Source: Beijerinckiaceae bacterium | GTDB taxonomy: Bacteria; Pseudomonadota; Alphaproteobacteria; Rhizobiales; Beijerinckiaceae | Assembly: GCA_027532775.1 (NCBI GenBank) | Contig: JAPZTO010000003.1 | Coordinates: 434,001-498,000, forward strand | Length of the DNA stretch: 64,000 nt | Reading direction: 5' to 3' | Shown: one piece after another, positions 16,276 through 25,670 of the stretch | How the letters are laid out: each line of letters starts with the position of its first letter | Numbering within the stretch: the first letter of the stretch is position 1 | The notes under the pieces: model-generated | Seen by the model: only the letters and a program-made list of their open reading frames with translations | The model's database searches: none | What the model was told of the DNA's origin: nothing | Translations under genes and position numbers: made by a program

Positions 16276-18093
16276 ATGAGTGATCCCAAGGGCGAAGCCA
16301 AGGCACGGAGCGGCGGCCGCTTGTCCCGCCTCGACCTTTCCGCGTTGCGCGTCATGCTGCCCTTCGCCCGGGCCGAGGGGAAGCGGATCGCCATTGCGCT
16401 GCTGGCGCTCTGCGCGGCAGCCTTGCTGACGCTCGCCGTACCCCTGGCGGTGCGGCGGATGGTCGATTTCGGCTTCTCGGCCGAGAATCGCGGGCTTGTC
16501 GACGCGTATTTCGGGATGATCCTCGTGCTGACAATCGGCCTCGCAATGGCCGCGGGCATCCGCTTCTACATGGTGATGACCATCGGCGAACGGGTGGTCG
16601 CGCGGATCCGCAGCGCGGTTTTCAGCCGGGTGATGCTGCTGGACGGCGCCTTTTTCGATCAGGCGCGCTCGGGTGAGATCGTTTCCCGCCTCACCGCCGA
16701 CACGACGGAGCTCAAATCGACCTTCGGGGCCTCGGCCTCGATCGCCCTGCGCAACGCGATCCTTCTGGTCGGTGCCATCACCATGATGGTCGTGACCTCG
16801 CCGAGCCTCTCCATCCTCGTGCTGCTGGCCATTCCGGCCATCGTGCTGCCGCTCGTTGCGGCGGGGCGTGGCGTGCGCCGCCGGTCGCAGGCGGCGCAGG
16901 ACACCCTGGCCGAGGCCGCCTCCTTCGCGACCGAGCGGATCGGCGCCGTGCGGATCGTCCAGGCTTTTGCCGGCGAGCAGGCCGCGATCCGGCGCTTCTC
17001 CGGGGCGGTCGACAGCGCCTACGAGGCTGCCCGCGCTGCAACAGGCGCCCGCGCCGTGCTGACTTCGGTGATCATCTTCATCGCCTTTGCCAGCATCACC
17101 TTCGTGCTCTGGACCGGGGCCAAGGCGGTGATTGCCGGCGAGATGACGGCAGGCCGCCTGTCGCAATTCGTGCTCTACGCGGTCTTTGCGGCCTCGGCGC
17201 TTGGCCAGCTCTCGGAAGTGTTCGGCCAACTCAGCCAGGCCGCCGGTGCGGCGCAGCGACTGTCCGACCTGCTCGCGACACAGCCTGCCGTGGTCGAGCC
17301 CGCCGATCCGGCTGTGCCCGCGCGCCCGGCCCACGGCGAGATCACCTTCGAGGATGTCAGCTTCGCCTATCCGACCGCGCCGGAACGCCGCGTCATCGGG
17401 CCGATCCGCTTCACCATGCGCCCCGGCGAGCGGGTGGCCATTGTTGGCCCGTCCGGTGCCGGCAAATCCAGCCTGATGCAGTTGCTGATGCGTTTCTATG
17501 ATCCTCAGGCTGGGCAGATCCGGATCGACGGCGTGCCGATCAACCGCATGCGGCTTGTCGATCTCCGCGGGCTGATGGCCAGCGTGCCGCAAGAGCCGGT
17601 GATCTTCGCCGAGACGATCCGCGAGAATATCCGTATCGCCCGGCCGGAGGCCCGGGACGACGAGGTCGAGGCTGCGGCCGAAAAGGCCGCCGTGATGCGG
17701 TTCGCTGCAAGGCTGGAGAAGGGACTCGACACGATGGTGGGCGAGAGAGGGGTTACCCTCTCGGGTGGCGAGCGCCAGCGGATCGCCATTGCCCGGGCGA
17801 TCCTGCGTGATGCGCCCATCCTGCTGCTCGACGAGGCAACCTCCGCGCTCGACGCCGAAAACGAAAGGGCTGTGCAGGAGGCCCTCGAACGGGCCATGGT
17901 GGGGCGGACGGCTCTGGTCATCGCCCATCGTCTGGCCACGATCCGCCATGCTGACCGTATCCTCGTGATCGACCACGGCCGCATTGTCGAGGATGGCACC
18001 CATGATGCGCTGGTCGCGCGCGGCGGGCTCTATGCGGGGCTGGCGAAGCTGCAATTCACCGGCCACGAGCCGGCTGAAGCCGCCCCGGCCTGA
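16276..18093 (+). CDS. ABC-type exporter, fused membrane and ATPase domains
   Basis: 605 residues from ATG 16276; frames from upstream starts would add an Arg-rich segment. The N-terminal ABC membrane domain (about 35-320) has six helices (for example IAIALLALCAAALLTLAVPL). The C-terminal ATPase has Walker A VGPSGAGKSSLMQ, Q-loop VPQEPVIF, signature LSGGERQRIAIARA, Walker B ILLLDEATSALD and H-loop IAHRLATI. It resembles MsbA/lipid exporters and would work as a homodimer. The substrate is unknown. Placement after rpmE is recurrent in Hyphomicrobiales. Confidence 0.93.
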   Translation: MSDPKGEAKARSGGRLSRLDLSALRVMLPFARAEGKRIAIALLALCAAALLTLAVPLAVRRMVDFGFSAENRGLVDAYFGMILVLTIGLAMAAGIRFYMVMTIGERVVARIRSAVFSRVMLLDGAFFDQARSGEIVSRLTADTTELKSTFGASASIALRNAILLVGAITMMVVTSPSLSILVLLAIPAIVLPLVAAGRGVRRRSQAAQDTLAEAASFATERIGAVRIVQAFAGEQAAIRRFSGAVDSAYEAARAATGARAVLTSVIIFIAFASITFVLWTGAKAVIAGEMTAGRLSQFVLYAVFAASALGQLSEVFGQLSQAAGAAQRLSDLLATQPAVVEPADPAVPARPAHGEITFEDVSFAYPTAPERRVIGPIRFTMRPGERVAIVGPSGAGKSSLMQLLMRFYDPQAGQIRIDGVPINRMRLVDLRGLMASVPQEPVIFAETIRENIRIARPEARDDEVEAAAEKAAVMRFAARLEKGLDTMVGERGVTLSGGERQRIAIARAILRDAPILLLDEATSALDAENERAVQEALERAMVGRTALVIAHRLATIRHADRILVIDHGRIVEDGTHDALVARGGLYAGLAKLQFTGHEPAEAAPA

Positions 18094-18108
18094 CAGTGTC
18101 CCGCCCCG

Positions 18109-19128
18109 TCAGCGTTCGGTGAGCTTCAGTTCGAGCCGGCGGTTTCGGGCGAGCGCCTCCGGCGTGTCGCCGAAATCGAGCGGTGCGTATTCGCCGAAAC
18201 CGGCCGCGACCAGCCGTTGTGGTGAAACACCCTTCGATTGCAGGTAGCGCACGACCGCGATGGCGCGGGCCGAGGAAAGGTCCCAGTTGTCCTTGAACTG
18301 GCCGGCCCCCGAAAGCGGGCGCTTGTCGGTATGGCCATCGATGCGCGCCACCCAGCCGATATCGGGCGGAACCGTCCGCTCCAGTTCGATCAGCGCGGCA
18401 GCGAGCTTGTCGAGTTCTTCGCGCCCCGTTGTCTCCATCTCGGCGGCGCCTGACCCGAAGAAGATCTCCGACTGGAAGACGAACCGGTCACCAACGATCC
18501 GGATATCCGGGCGGTTGCCGAGCACCGTGCGCAGCCGGCCGAAAAAGTCGGAGCGGTAGCGGTTCAGTTCCTGCACGCGCTGGGCCAATGCCAGGTTGAG
18601 GCGCGAGCCGAGATCGGCAATGCGGAGCTGCGCATCCTTCTCGCGCGTCTCGGTCTGGGCCAGCGCGCTTTCCAGCGCCTGCAATTGCTGGCGCATGGCG
18701 GTCACCTGCTGGTTGAGCAACGCCACCTCGCGGAAGGCGCGGGCGGCGGCATTGCGCTCGTCCTCGACGGCGCGGTTGAGCGCGCCGATCCGGGCCTGGT
18801 CGGCGCCCGCGCTGCCGAGCAGCCCTTCCAGCCGCTCCCGCTCGGCCTTTTCGGTCGCAAGCGTCGCTTGAAGCCCCAGCAGGCGCTGCTCGGCGGTGTC
18901 CTTGGCATCCTTCTCGAGCGCGAGGAGATCGGTCAGCGTCGCGAGCCGCTGGTTGAGTTGCTGGAGGAAGTCATCCTTGCCGGCAATTTCCCGGCTGATG
19001 AAGAACTGCCCCAGCATGAAAACGGCAAGCAGGAAGATGAAGACGAGCAGCAGGGTCGACAGGGCATCGACGAAGCCCGGCCAGTAATCGATCCCGCGTT
19101 CGCGATGCCGGCCCCGACCCAGCGCCAT
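18109..19128 (-). CDS. MotB/OmpA-like peptidoglycan-binding stator subunit
   Basis: 339 residues. One N-terminal membrane helix starts YWPGFVDALSTLLLVFIFLL; the Asp of FVD (residue 21) is placed like the proton-binding Asp of MotB and ZorB. A long coiled coil (about 50-190: LQQLNQRLATLTDLLALEKD, then many Glu/Arg/Leu heptads) leads to a C-terminal OmpA-family domain (about 205-339) with DGHTDKRPLSG, NWDLSSARAIAVVRYL and NRRLELKL. It overlaps the MotA-like gene by 1 bp. The pair should form a proton-driven inner-membrane motor anchored to the cell wall; its biological output is unknown, and flagellar genes are absent from the window. Confidence 0.88.
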   Translation of the reverse strand: MALGRGRHRERGIDYWPGFVDALSTLLLVFIFLLAVFMLGQFFISREIAGKDDFLQQLNQRLATLTDLLALEKDAKDTAEQRLLGLQATLATEKAERERLEGLLGSAGADQARIGALNRAVEDERNAAARAFREVALLNQQVTAMRQQLQALESALAQTETREKDAQLRIADLGSRLNLALAQRVQELNRYRSDFFGRLRTVLGNRPDIRIVGDRFVFQSEIFFGSGAAEMETTGREELDKLAAALIELERTVPPDIGWVARIDGHTDKRPLSGAGQFKDNWDLSSARAIAVVRYLQSKGVSPQRLVAAGFGEYAPLDFGDTPEALARNRRLELKLTER

Positions 19129-20114
19129 TATTCGGCTTTCTTGTCTGCCGGGGGCGCGGGGTTTTCCTGCGCCAGCTTCTCCAGCAGGCGCTTCACATCG
19201 GCCTGCTGGGCAGCCTGGGCTTCCACCCAGTTGCGGATCATCTGCTGCTCGTTGCGCATATGCTGGACCATGGCCTGGATGCCTTCGGCCAGGTTCGAGA
19301 TCGATTGCGAGGCATTACGCCCGGCGCCGGCATCGCTCACCGCGCGCGAGATGCCGTCCAGTGTCTGGCGGAGATCGGCATTGGCCCCGATCGCGGTGGG
19401 CTGGTCCTGCACGGTCGAGGAGAGCCATTCCTCGACCTCGTAGAAGAAGCGGCTCTGCGCCTGCCCGGCCTGAAGATCGAGGAATCCCAGCGTCAGCGAG
19501 CCTGCCAGCCCGAAAAGCGAGGACGAAAAGGCGATGCCCATGCCGGAGAGCGGCGCCGCGAGATTGCGCTTCAACTCATCGAAAAGGGCGTTGTTCTCGC
19601 CGGCGCTCGGGAGTTTCTCGATCACCGTGCCGATGGACGAAACCGTCTCGATCAGCCCCCAGAACGTGCCGAGCAGCCCGAGGAAAACCAGCAGGCCCGT
19701 GAGATAGCGCGCAAGCTCGCGGCTTTCGTCGAGCCGGCCGCCGATCGAATCGAGCACGGAGCGCAGGGTCATCGTGGAGATGCCGGTGCGGCCGATGCGG
19801 TCACCCAGCAGGGCGGCCATCGGTGCCAGCAGGATGGGTTCCGCGGGCGGCGGGCGCGTCTCGTCGGGCTCGATCCGGCTGTTGACCCAGCGGATCTCGC
19901 GGAAAAGCCGGCCGACCTGCGCAAAGGAAAAAACGATGCCGAGGAGCAGGACGAGCCCGATCACGCCGTTCAGCCCGGGATTGGCCCAGAAGGCGACCTG
20001 GATCTGCTTCTGCATGACGGCAAGCAGCAGGCCGCCGAGGACGAGGAAAACAATCATCCGGAACAGAAAAAGCCCGGGTGATGTCAACCGTCGGCCCGAA
20101 CGCGTCTTCGCCAT
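19128..20114 (-). CDS. MotA/TolQ/ExbB-like proton-channel subunit
   Basis: 328 residues from ATG 20114 (MAKTRSGRRL); a TTG at 20141 is an alternative. Four membrane segments are visible: about 18-38 (MIVFLVLGGLLLAVM), 48-70 (LNGVIGLVLLLGIVFSFAQV), about 140-160 (TGLLVFLGLLGTFWGLIETV, the MotA/ExbB signature) and about 190-215 (SGMGIAFSSSLFGLAGSLTL). A soluble tail of about 100 residues follows, ending VKRLLEKLAQENPAPPADKK. With the downstream MotB/OmpA-like gene it forms a two-gene unit similar in architecture to ZorA-ZorB, but neither zorC nor zorD/E is nearby. Confidence 0.87.
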   Translation of the reverse strand: MAKTRSGRRLTSPGLFLFRMIVFLVLGGLLLAVMQKQIQVAFWANPGLNGVIGLVLLLGIVFSFAQVGRLFREIRWVNSRIEPDETRPPPAEPILLAPMAALLGDRIGRTGISTMTLRSVLDSIGGRLDESRELARYLTGLLVFLGLLGTFWGLIETVSSIGTVIEKLPSAGENNALFDELKRNLAAPLSGMGIAFSSSLFGLAGSLTLGFLDLQAGQAQSRFFYEVEEWLSSTVQDQPTAIGANADLRQTLDGISRAVSDAGAGRNASQSISNLAEGIQAMVQHMRNEQQMIRNWVEAQAAQQADVKRLLEKLAQENPAPPADKKAE

Positions 20115-20201
20115 CCCACGATCCCGATCTTGCACGCCCAACCTGTCGCGCGGGCAGTCAAGCCGGTTCGGCGCCGCTTGGCAACCCGTTCCGCACCCCG
20201 G

Positions 20202-21014
20202 TCAGGCAGTTGCCTGGCCAAGAAGGCGCAGCAGTGACTGATGCGCCACTTCGTTGCCGGCAACGACATTCCGGCTCTCGAACATCCGGGCCGAGCCGTC
20301 CAGCGCGGTGACGAAGCCGCCGGCCTCGCGCACCAGCAGGATGCCGGCCGCCATGTCCCAGGGCGAGAGGTTCCGCTCCCAGAACCCCTCCATGCGGCCT
20401 GCGGCCACGAAGGCAAGGTCGAGCGCGGCAGCGCCCATGCGGCGTATGCCCGAGCAGCGCGGCATGATGCCCGCCAGTTCGCGGATGAAAAGGCCATGAT
20501 CGCCCCGGCCGGCATGGGGAATGCCGCAACCGATCACGGAATCGGCAAATTCGGTGCGCGGCGAGACGCGGAGCCGGTAATTGTCCCGCGGTGTCGCCCC
20601 GACGACGAAGGCACCCTGGCCCTTCTCTGCGATGAACATTTCCTCGCTGACAGGGTTGTAGATCAGGCCGGCGACGATCTCGTCATCGCGTTCGAGCCCG
20701 ATCGAGATGGCGAATTGCGGGATGGCGTGCAGGAAGTTCGTCGTGCCGTCGAGCGGGTCGATGATGAAACGATGGGTCTTGTCCGTACCCTCGACCGAGC
20801 CTTCCTCCTCCATGAGGAAGCCATAGCCCGGCCGCGCGCGGGAGAGTTCCTGGAACAGGATCTTCTCGGCCCGCTTGTCAGCTTCCGACACGAAATCACC
20901 CGGTCCCTTGCGCGAGATGGTCAGGGACGGCAATTCGAGGAAATCGCGGCGGAGCGACTTGCCGGCCTTGATGGCGGCGGCCGTCATCACGTTCATCAGC
21001 GGTGAGCGAAGCAT
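20202..21014 (-). CDS. suhB: Inositol monophosphatase family protein (SuhB-like)
   Basis: 270 residues. Metal-binding motifs of the Li+-sensitive phosphatases are present: GYGFLMEEEGS, IIDPLDGTTNFLHAIPQFAI (DPLDGT) and LSPWDMAAGILLVREAGG (WD). The substrate may be inositol-1-phosphate or a related sugar phosphate; E. coli SuhB additionally acts in rRNA antitermination. It lies 87 bp upstream of the MotA-like gene on the same strand. Confidence 0.92.
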   Translation of the reverse strand: MLRSPLMNVMTAAAIKAGKSLRRDFLELPSLTISRKGPGDFVSEADKRAEKILFQELSRARPGYGFLMEEEGSVEGTDKTHRFIIDPLDGTTNFLHAIPQFAISIGLERDDEIVAGLIYNPVSEEMFIAEKGQGAFVVGATPRDNYRLRVSPRTEFADSVIGCGIPHAGRGDHGLFIRELAGIMPRCSGIRRMGAAALDLAFVAAGRMEGFWERNLSPWDMAAGILLVREAGGFVTALDGSARMFESRNVVAGNEVAHQSLLRLLGQATA

Positions 21015-21060
21015 GGTCGATGGTCCTGGGAAACAGCGTTGCGCTTGGTTGCGCGATTAC

Positions 21061-21108
21061 GGGCGGGAAGGCAAGGGGGCGGGAAGGCAAGGGGGCGGGA
21101 AGGTAAGG
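21061..21108. repeat. Three tandem 16-bp repeats
   Basis: The unit GGGCGGGAAGGCAAGG occurs twice exactly and a third time with C to T at one position, between the thiE-like stop and suhB start. It is GA-skewed on one strand and lies in the suhB leader. Confidence 0.95.
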
Positions 21109-21119
21109 GGGCTTGAGGC

Positions 21120-21773
21120 TCAGGCGCCGGCGGTGCGGAGGCTTCGTTCCTTGACCCGGCGGCGGGCTTCCGCGAGCGTGGCGGCAGGATCTTCCGCCTC
21201 GAACAGCCAAGGGCCGAGGGCGATGAACTCCGCGCCGGTCAGGGCCAGGGCTTCGACGCCGTCGAGATCGGGCGCATAGGCGACACAGGGAACGGTGAAA
21301 ATCGAGGCCCACCATTCGGCCCGTTCGACGGTCTGGCTGAAGGCGGGGAGGGTACCATCCGGCCGGGGCTCGCCGAACATGACATAGTCGATATCGCGCT
21401 CGCCCGCTTCCATCGCGTCATGCCGGGCCTTCAGCCCGCCGATGCCGACGATGCGATCCGGCTTGAGCGCCTCCACGGCCTCGTCGAGCCGCGGGCCGGG
21501 GCCAGCCACATGGACGCCGTCAATGCCGAGCCGCGCCACCAGGCGGGCATCGGCGGGCAGGTCGATCAGCATGGCCGCACCGGCCTCCTGCACGAGACGG
21601 CACAGGGCCGAGGCCGGGCCCTTGAGCTCGGTGTCGTTACCGGCGGCGAAGACCGCCCGGAGCACGGCCACCGCGCCGGTGGCGAGCACCGGTTCCAGCT
21701 TCGCCCGGAAGGCCATGACATCCGTGATCGGCGGGGTCAGGAGGTAGAATTGCGGGATCATGCCGGTATCCAT
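21120..21773 (-). CDS. Divergent thiamine-phosphate synthase (ThiE) family protein
   Basis: 217 residues with a TIM-barrel ThiE/TenI pattern: FYLLTPPITD at the start, AAGNDTELKGPASALC, MLIDLPADARLVARLGIDG, GIGGLKARHDAMEAGERDIDY and ALTGAEFIALGPWLF. The ThiE phosphate/thiazole motif GVHLGQ is replaced by GVHVAGPGP, and the canonical NDR of the pyrimidine site is not evident, so catalysis of thiamine-phosphate synthesis is doubtful. The gene follows fba with 68 bp between, an order repeated in related genomes, and no other thi gene is present. Confidence 0.72.
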   Translation of the reverse strand: MDTGMIPQFYLLTPPITDVMAFRAKLEPVLATGAVAVLRAVFAAGNDTELKGPASALCRLVQEAGAAMLIDLPADARLVARLGIDGVHVAGPGPRLDEAVEALKPDRIVGIGGLKARHDAMEAGERDIDYVMFGEPRPDGTLPAFSQTVERAEWWASIFTVPCVAYAPDLDGVEALALTGAEFIALGPWLFEAEDPAATLAEARRRVKERSLRTAGA

Positions 21774-21787
21774 GCCATAAAACGACG

Positions 21788-21819
21788 AAAAGGGCGAATG
21801 CCGGATCCGGCACCCGCCC
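21788..21819 (-). terminator. Probable terminator downstream of fba
   Basis: On the minus strand GGGCGGGTGCCGG pairs imperfectly with CCGGCATTCGCCC, followed by TTTTCG. It could attenuate transcription into the thiE-like gene. Confidence 0.5.
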
Positions 21820-21841
21820 CTGTCTGCAGTGATGCGTAAAA

Positions 21842-22909
21842 TCAGGCGATCTTCGGGTCGAGCGCGCCCTTGGCGTAGAGCTTCGCCATGTCGCTGAGCG
21901 GGATGACCTTCTTGATCTTCGAGGCCTGGCCGGCGGTGTTGAATTCCTCCAGCCGCTGGCGGCAGAGCTTCGTCATCGCTTCCATGGCCGGCTTGAGATA
22001 TTTGCGCGGATCGAATTCGCCCGGCTCCTCGGCAAGGATGCGGCGGATCTGCCCCGTCATCGCCATGCGGTTGTCGGTGTCGATATTGATCTTGCGGACG
22101 CCGTGCTTGATGCCGCGCTGGATCTCTTCGACCGGCACGCCCCAGGTCGGTTTCATCTTGCCGCCGAACTTGTTGATGATGTCCTGCAGTTCCTGCGGCA
22201 CCGAGGAGGAGCCATGCATGACGAGATGCGTGTTCGGGAGCTTCCGGTGGATCTCCTCGATGACATGCATCGCCAGCACCTTGCCGTCCGGCTTACGGGT
22301 GAACTTGTAGGCGCCGTGGCTGGTACCCATGGCGATGGCGAGCGCATCGACCTTGGTTTCCTTGACGAATTTCACGGCCTCGTCCGGGTTGGTCAGGAGC
22401 TGGTCATGGCTGAGCTTGCCCTCGAAGCCGTGGCCGTCTTCCTTCTCGCCCTCACCGGTCTCGAGGCTGCCGAGCACGCCGAGCTCGCCTTCCACCGAGA
22501 TGCCGCCGAGATGGGCCATCTCGGTCACGGCCTTGGTGACGCCGACATTGTAATCCCAGTCACCCGGGGTCTTGCCGTCGGCCTTGAGCGAGCCGTCCAT
22601 CATCACCGACGTGAAGCCGGCCTGGATCGCCGTCATGCAGGTGGCGGGCTCGTTGCCATGGTCGAGATGCACGCAGACCGGAATATGCGGATAGATCTCG
22701 GTCACGGCATCCATCATGTGCTTGAGCATGATGTCATTGGCATAGGAACGCGCGCCGCGGCTGGCCTGGATGATCACCGGGGCATCGGTGGCATCGGCGG
22801 CCGCCATGATGGCCAGGGCCTGTTCCATGTTATTGATGTTGAAGGCCGGAACGCCGTATTCGTGCTCGGCGGCATGGTCGAGAAGTTGGCGAAGCGTGAT
22901 GCGTGCCAT
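21842..22909 (-). CDS. fba: Class II fructose-bisphosphate aldolase (Calvin-cycle subtype)
   Basis: 355 residues. Zinc-dependent aldolase motifs: [18 protein letters not shown], the catalytic/zinc block [43 protein letters not shown] and [14 protein letters not shown]. It cleaves or forms fructose-1,6-bisphosphate. Sequence style is the long subtype found in Calvin-cycle operons, but no RuBisCO or phosphoribulokinase is visible, and the gene sits with pgk, gap and tkt on one strand. It follows pgk by 24 bp. Confidence 0.95.
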   Translation of the reverse strand: MARITLRQLLDHAAEHEYGVPAFNINNMEQALAIMAAADATDAPVIIQASRGARSYANDIMLKHMMDAVTEIYPHIPVCVHLDHGNEPATCMTAIQAGFTSVMMDGSLKADGKTPGDWDYNVGVTKAVTEMAHLGGISVEGELGVLGSLETGEGEKEDGHGFEGKLSHDQLLTNPDEAVKFVKETKVDALAIAMGTSHGAYKFTRKPDGKVLAMHVIEEIHRKLPNTHLVMHGSSSVPQELQDIINKFGGKMKPTWGVPVEEIQRGIKHGVRKINIDTDNRMAMTGQIRRILAEEPGEFDPRKYLKPAMEAMTKLCRQRLEEFNTAGQASKIKKVIPLSDMAKLYAKGALDPKIA

Positions 22910-22933
22910 GGTTGAGCTCCCTGGGAGAAAAAA

Positions 22934-24142
22934 TCAGGCCGTGAGCGCCTTGACGCCCGGCAATTCCTTGCCTTCCATCCATTCGAGGAAGGCGCCGCCG
23001 GCGGTGGAGACGTAGGACAGCGCCTCGCCCACGCCGGCGTGGTTGACGGCCGCGACCGTATCACCGCCGCCTGCCACGGAGACGAGCTTGCCGGCACGGG
23101 TGAGTGCCGCTGCCGCACGGGCCACGGCGACGGTGGCGGTGTCGAAGGGCTGGAGTTCGAACGCGCCGAGCGGGCCGTTCCAGACCAGCGTCTTCATACT
23201 GTCGAGCTTCGCGATGATGATCTCGGTGGCGGTCGGGCCGGCATCGAGGATCATCTCCTCCGGGCCGACCGAGGTGACCGGCGCGGCGCGATGGGGCGGG
23301 TTGGCCTTGAATTCCTTGGCCAGAAGCGCATCGGTTGGCAGCAGGATCTCGCAACCGGCGGCCTTGGCCTTGGCCTCGATCTCGCGGGCGGTGGCGACGA
23401 GGTCATGCTCGCAGAGGCTCTTGCCGACATTCACGCCGCGTGCCGCAAGGAAGGTATTCGCCATTCCGCCGCCGATGACGAGGCAATCGACCCGGGCCAC
23501 CAAGTTGCCGAGCAGGTCGAGCTTGGTGGAGACTTTCGCGCCACCGACAATCGCCATGACCGGGCGCGTCGGCGCGCCGAGGGCGGCGTCGAGCGCCTTG
23601 AGTTCCGCTTCCATGGTGCGGCCGGCATAGGCCGGCAGATGGCGCGCGAGGCCTTCCGTTGAGGCATGGGCGCGATGGGCGGCAGAAAAGGCATCGTTCA
23701 CATATGCATCGCCCAGCCTGGCCAGAGCTGCGGTGAACCCGGAATCGTTCTTTTCCTCGCCCTTGTGGAAGCGGGTATTCTCGAGGCAAAGCACTTCGCC
23801 ATCGCCAAGGGCGGCGACAGCTTTCTCCGCGTCCGGGCCGATGCAATTGCCGGCAAAAGCAATCGGCTGACCGAGCAGGCCCGCCAAGGCAGCGGCAACC
23901 GGGCGCAGGCTCTCGCCGGGGCTGGCGCGCTCCTCGAAGGTCTCGCCCTTGGGGCGGCCGAAATGTGCCAGCAGGATCACCCTTCCGCCGCGCCCGGCAA
24001 GATCTTGAATTGTCGGCAGGATGCGCTCAAGGCGGGTCGCATCCGTGACCTGCCCGTTTTCCATCGGGACATTGAGATCGACGCGGACAAGGATGCGCTT
24101 ACCCTTGGGCGCGAGGTCGTCGAGGGTCTTGAAGGCGGTCAT
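22934..24142 (-). CDS. pgk: Phosphoglycerate kinase
   Basis: 402 residues, usual length. It has the substrate-binding N-domain ([27 protein letters not shown]), the hinge and the nucleotide domain ([54 protein letters not shown]). It transfers phosphate between 1,3-bisphosphoglycerate and ADP. Its start codon overlaps the stop of the coiled-coil membrane protein gene by 4 bp. Confidence 0.97.
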   Translation of the reverse strand: MTAFKTLDDLAPKGKRILVRVDLNVPMENGQVTDATRLERILPTIQDLAGRGGRVILLAHFGRPKGETFEERASPGESLRPVAAALAGLLGQPIAFAGNCIGPDAEKAVAALGDGEVLCLENTRFHKGEEKNDSGFTAALARLGDAYVNDAFSAAHRAHASTEGLARHLPAYAGRTMEAELKALDAALGAPTRPVMAIVGGAKVSTKLDLLGNLVARVDCLVIGGGMANTFLAARGVNVGKSLCEHDLVATAREIEAKAKAAGCEILLPTDALLAKEFKANPPHRAAPVTSVGPEEMILDAGPTATEIIIAKLDSMKTLVWNGPLGAFELQPFDTATVAVARAAAALTRAGKLVSVAGGGDTVAAVNHAGVGEALSYVSTAGGAFLEWMEGKELPGVKALTA

Positions 24143-24519
24143 TTCACGAGGCCGGGGGCGAAGCGGAGCAGGAGGACGAGGAGGAGCGTGGTGGCCACGG
24201 CCGTGATGAGGGCCGTGACGACCAAGGCGCCGAAGCGCGGCACTTTCTCGACCCGCGCTTTCAGCGCCGAAACTTCCGTGGAGAGCTCGACCGCATCGAC
24301 CGAGCGGGCCGCTTCCTCCACGCGTTGGGCGGCGGCATCGAGACGGTTCTCCACCCGCCCGAACAGGGCTTCGTAGCGGGCGAATTTCTCCTCGATGCGC
24401 GCGGCCTTCTCCTCGATGCGGGAGAGCTGGTCGAGAGCGGAACGCGGCGCCGCCTTGCTGGCGGGAGCGGGGGCCGGTTCGGCAGTCGGATCGACAGTCG
24501 GTTCAATGCGATCGTTCAT
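24139..24519 (-). CDS. Small coiled-coil protein with C-terminal membrane anchor
   Basis: 126 residues, not recognised. Pro/Ala-rich N-terminus (about 1-28), a coiled coil with repeating [19 protein letters not shown] (about 30-90), and a single C-terminal helix [20 protein letters not shown] (about 98-118). The topology suggests a tail-anchored inner-membrane protein with a cytoplasmic rod. It is co-transcribed with gap and pgk and overlaps pgk by 4 bp, so it may scaffold something at the membrane, but this is speculation. Confidence 0.7.
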   Translation of the reverse strand: MNDRIEPTVDPTAEPAPAPASKAAPRSALDQLSRIEEKAARIEEKFARYEALFGRVENRLDAAAQRVEEAARSVDAVELSTEVSALKARVEKVPRFGALVVTALITAVATTLLLVLLLRFAPGLVK

Positions 24520-24568
24520 TCTCAGCTCCCGTCAGGGTTTCGCGCGGCGTTCCTTCTTTCCCACGCGG

Positions 24569-25576
24569 TCAGATCAGCTTGGCCATGGCCACGGCGGTAT
24601 CCGACATGCGGTTCGAGAAGCCCCATTCGTTGTCATACCATGACAGGATCGAGACAAGCGTGCCGCCCATCACCTTGGTCTGATCCATGTGGAAGACCGA
24701 GGAATGCGGATCATGGTTGAAATCGATCGAGACATTCGGCGCGTTGGTATAGCCGAGGATGCCCTTGAGCGGGCCATCGGCCGCCGCCTTGATCGCCGCG
24801 TTGATCTCGTCCTTCGAGGTCTCGCGCTTCGCGATGAACTTAAGGTCGACGACGGAGACATTCGGCGTCGGCACACGGATGGAGGAACCATCGAGCTTGC
24901 CGTTGAGTTCCGGCAGGACAAGGCCCACAGCCTTGGCGGCGCCTGTCGTTGTCGGGATCATCGAAAGCGATGCCGCACGGGCGCGGTAGAGGTCCTTGTG
25001 CATCGTGTCCAAAGTCGGCTGGTCGCCGGTGTAGGAATGGATCGTCGTCATCATGCCGCGCTCGATGCCGACCGCCTCATGCAGCACCTTCGCCACCGGG
25101 GCGAGGCAGTTCGTGGTGCAGGACGCGTTCGAGACGACGAGATGATCCTTGGCGAGCTTGCCATGGTTGACACCGAACACAACCGTGAGGTCAGCGCCGT
25201 CGCAGGGGGCGGAGACGAGGACGCGCTTGGCGCCGGCCTGCAAATGGGCGGCGGCCTTGTCTTTCGAGGTGAAGATGCCGGTGCATTCCATCGCGATATC
25301 GACGCCGAGGGCACCATGCGGCAATTCGGCCGGGTTGCGGATGGCCGTCACCTTGATCGGGCCGGTACCGACATCGATCGTGTCGCCATCGACCGTCACC
25401 GTGCCGTTGAACTTGCCGTGGACGCTGTCATAGCGGAAGAGATGCGCGTTGGTTTCCACCGGGCCCAGATCGTTGATCGCAACCACCTGGATATCCTTGC
25501 GGCCCGATTCCACGATGGCGCGCAGGACATTCCGCCCGATACGCCCGAAACCGTTGATCGCAACCTTCACAGCCAT
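24569..25576 (-). CDS. gap: Glyceraldehyde-3-phosphate dehydrogenase, type I
   Basis: 335 residues from ATG 25576 ([20 protein letters not shown]). The NAD-binding Rossmann motif is at the N-terminus, the catalytic Cys lies in [19 protein letters not shown], and the phosphate site and conserved tail are [12 protein letters not shown]. It oxidises glyceraldehyde-3-phosphate to 1,3-bisphosphoglycerate, or the reverse, feeding pgk downstream. The order gap, small gene, pgk, fba on one strand suggests one glycolytic/gluconeogenic unit. Confidence 0.97.
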   Translation of the reverse strand: MAVKVAINGFGRIGRNVLRAIVESGRKDIQVVAINDLGPVETNAHLFRYDSVHGKFNGTVTVDGDTIDVGTGPIKVTAIRNPAELPHGALGVDIAMECTGIFTSKDKAAAHLQAGAKRVLVSAPCDGADLTVVFGVNHGKLAKDHLVVSNASCTTNCLAPVAKVLHEAVGIERGMMTTIHSYTGDQPTLDTMHKDLYRARAASLSMIPTTTGAAKAVGLVLPELNGKLDGSSIRVPTPNVSVVDLKFIAKRETSKDEINAAIKAAADGPLKGILGYTNAPNVSIDFNHDPHSSVFHMDQTKVMGGTLVSILSWYDNEWGFSNRMSDTAVAMAKLI

Positions 25577-25670
25577 GTCTTTCTCCTCGATCATCTTTCT
25601 GGTCTTCCGATGGTCGGCGCCTCTCAAAGCGCCCCCAACATGAATGCGTGCTGAAGCCCGCGCCGCCCGG

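Noticed and set aside
16087-18066. Long antisense frame opposite the ABC exporter, and similar ones opposite tkt, the L,D-transpeptidase and the M3 peptidase
   Set aside because: All have the composition of GC-rich shadow frames and no domain.
18109-20114. Reading the MotA/MotB-like pair as a Zorya anti-phage system
   Set aside because: Only the motor pair is present; zorC, zorD and zorE are missing and the context is housekeeping, so defence cannot be claimed.
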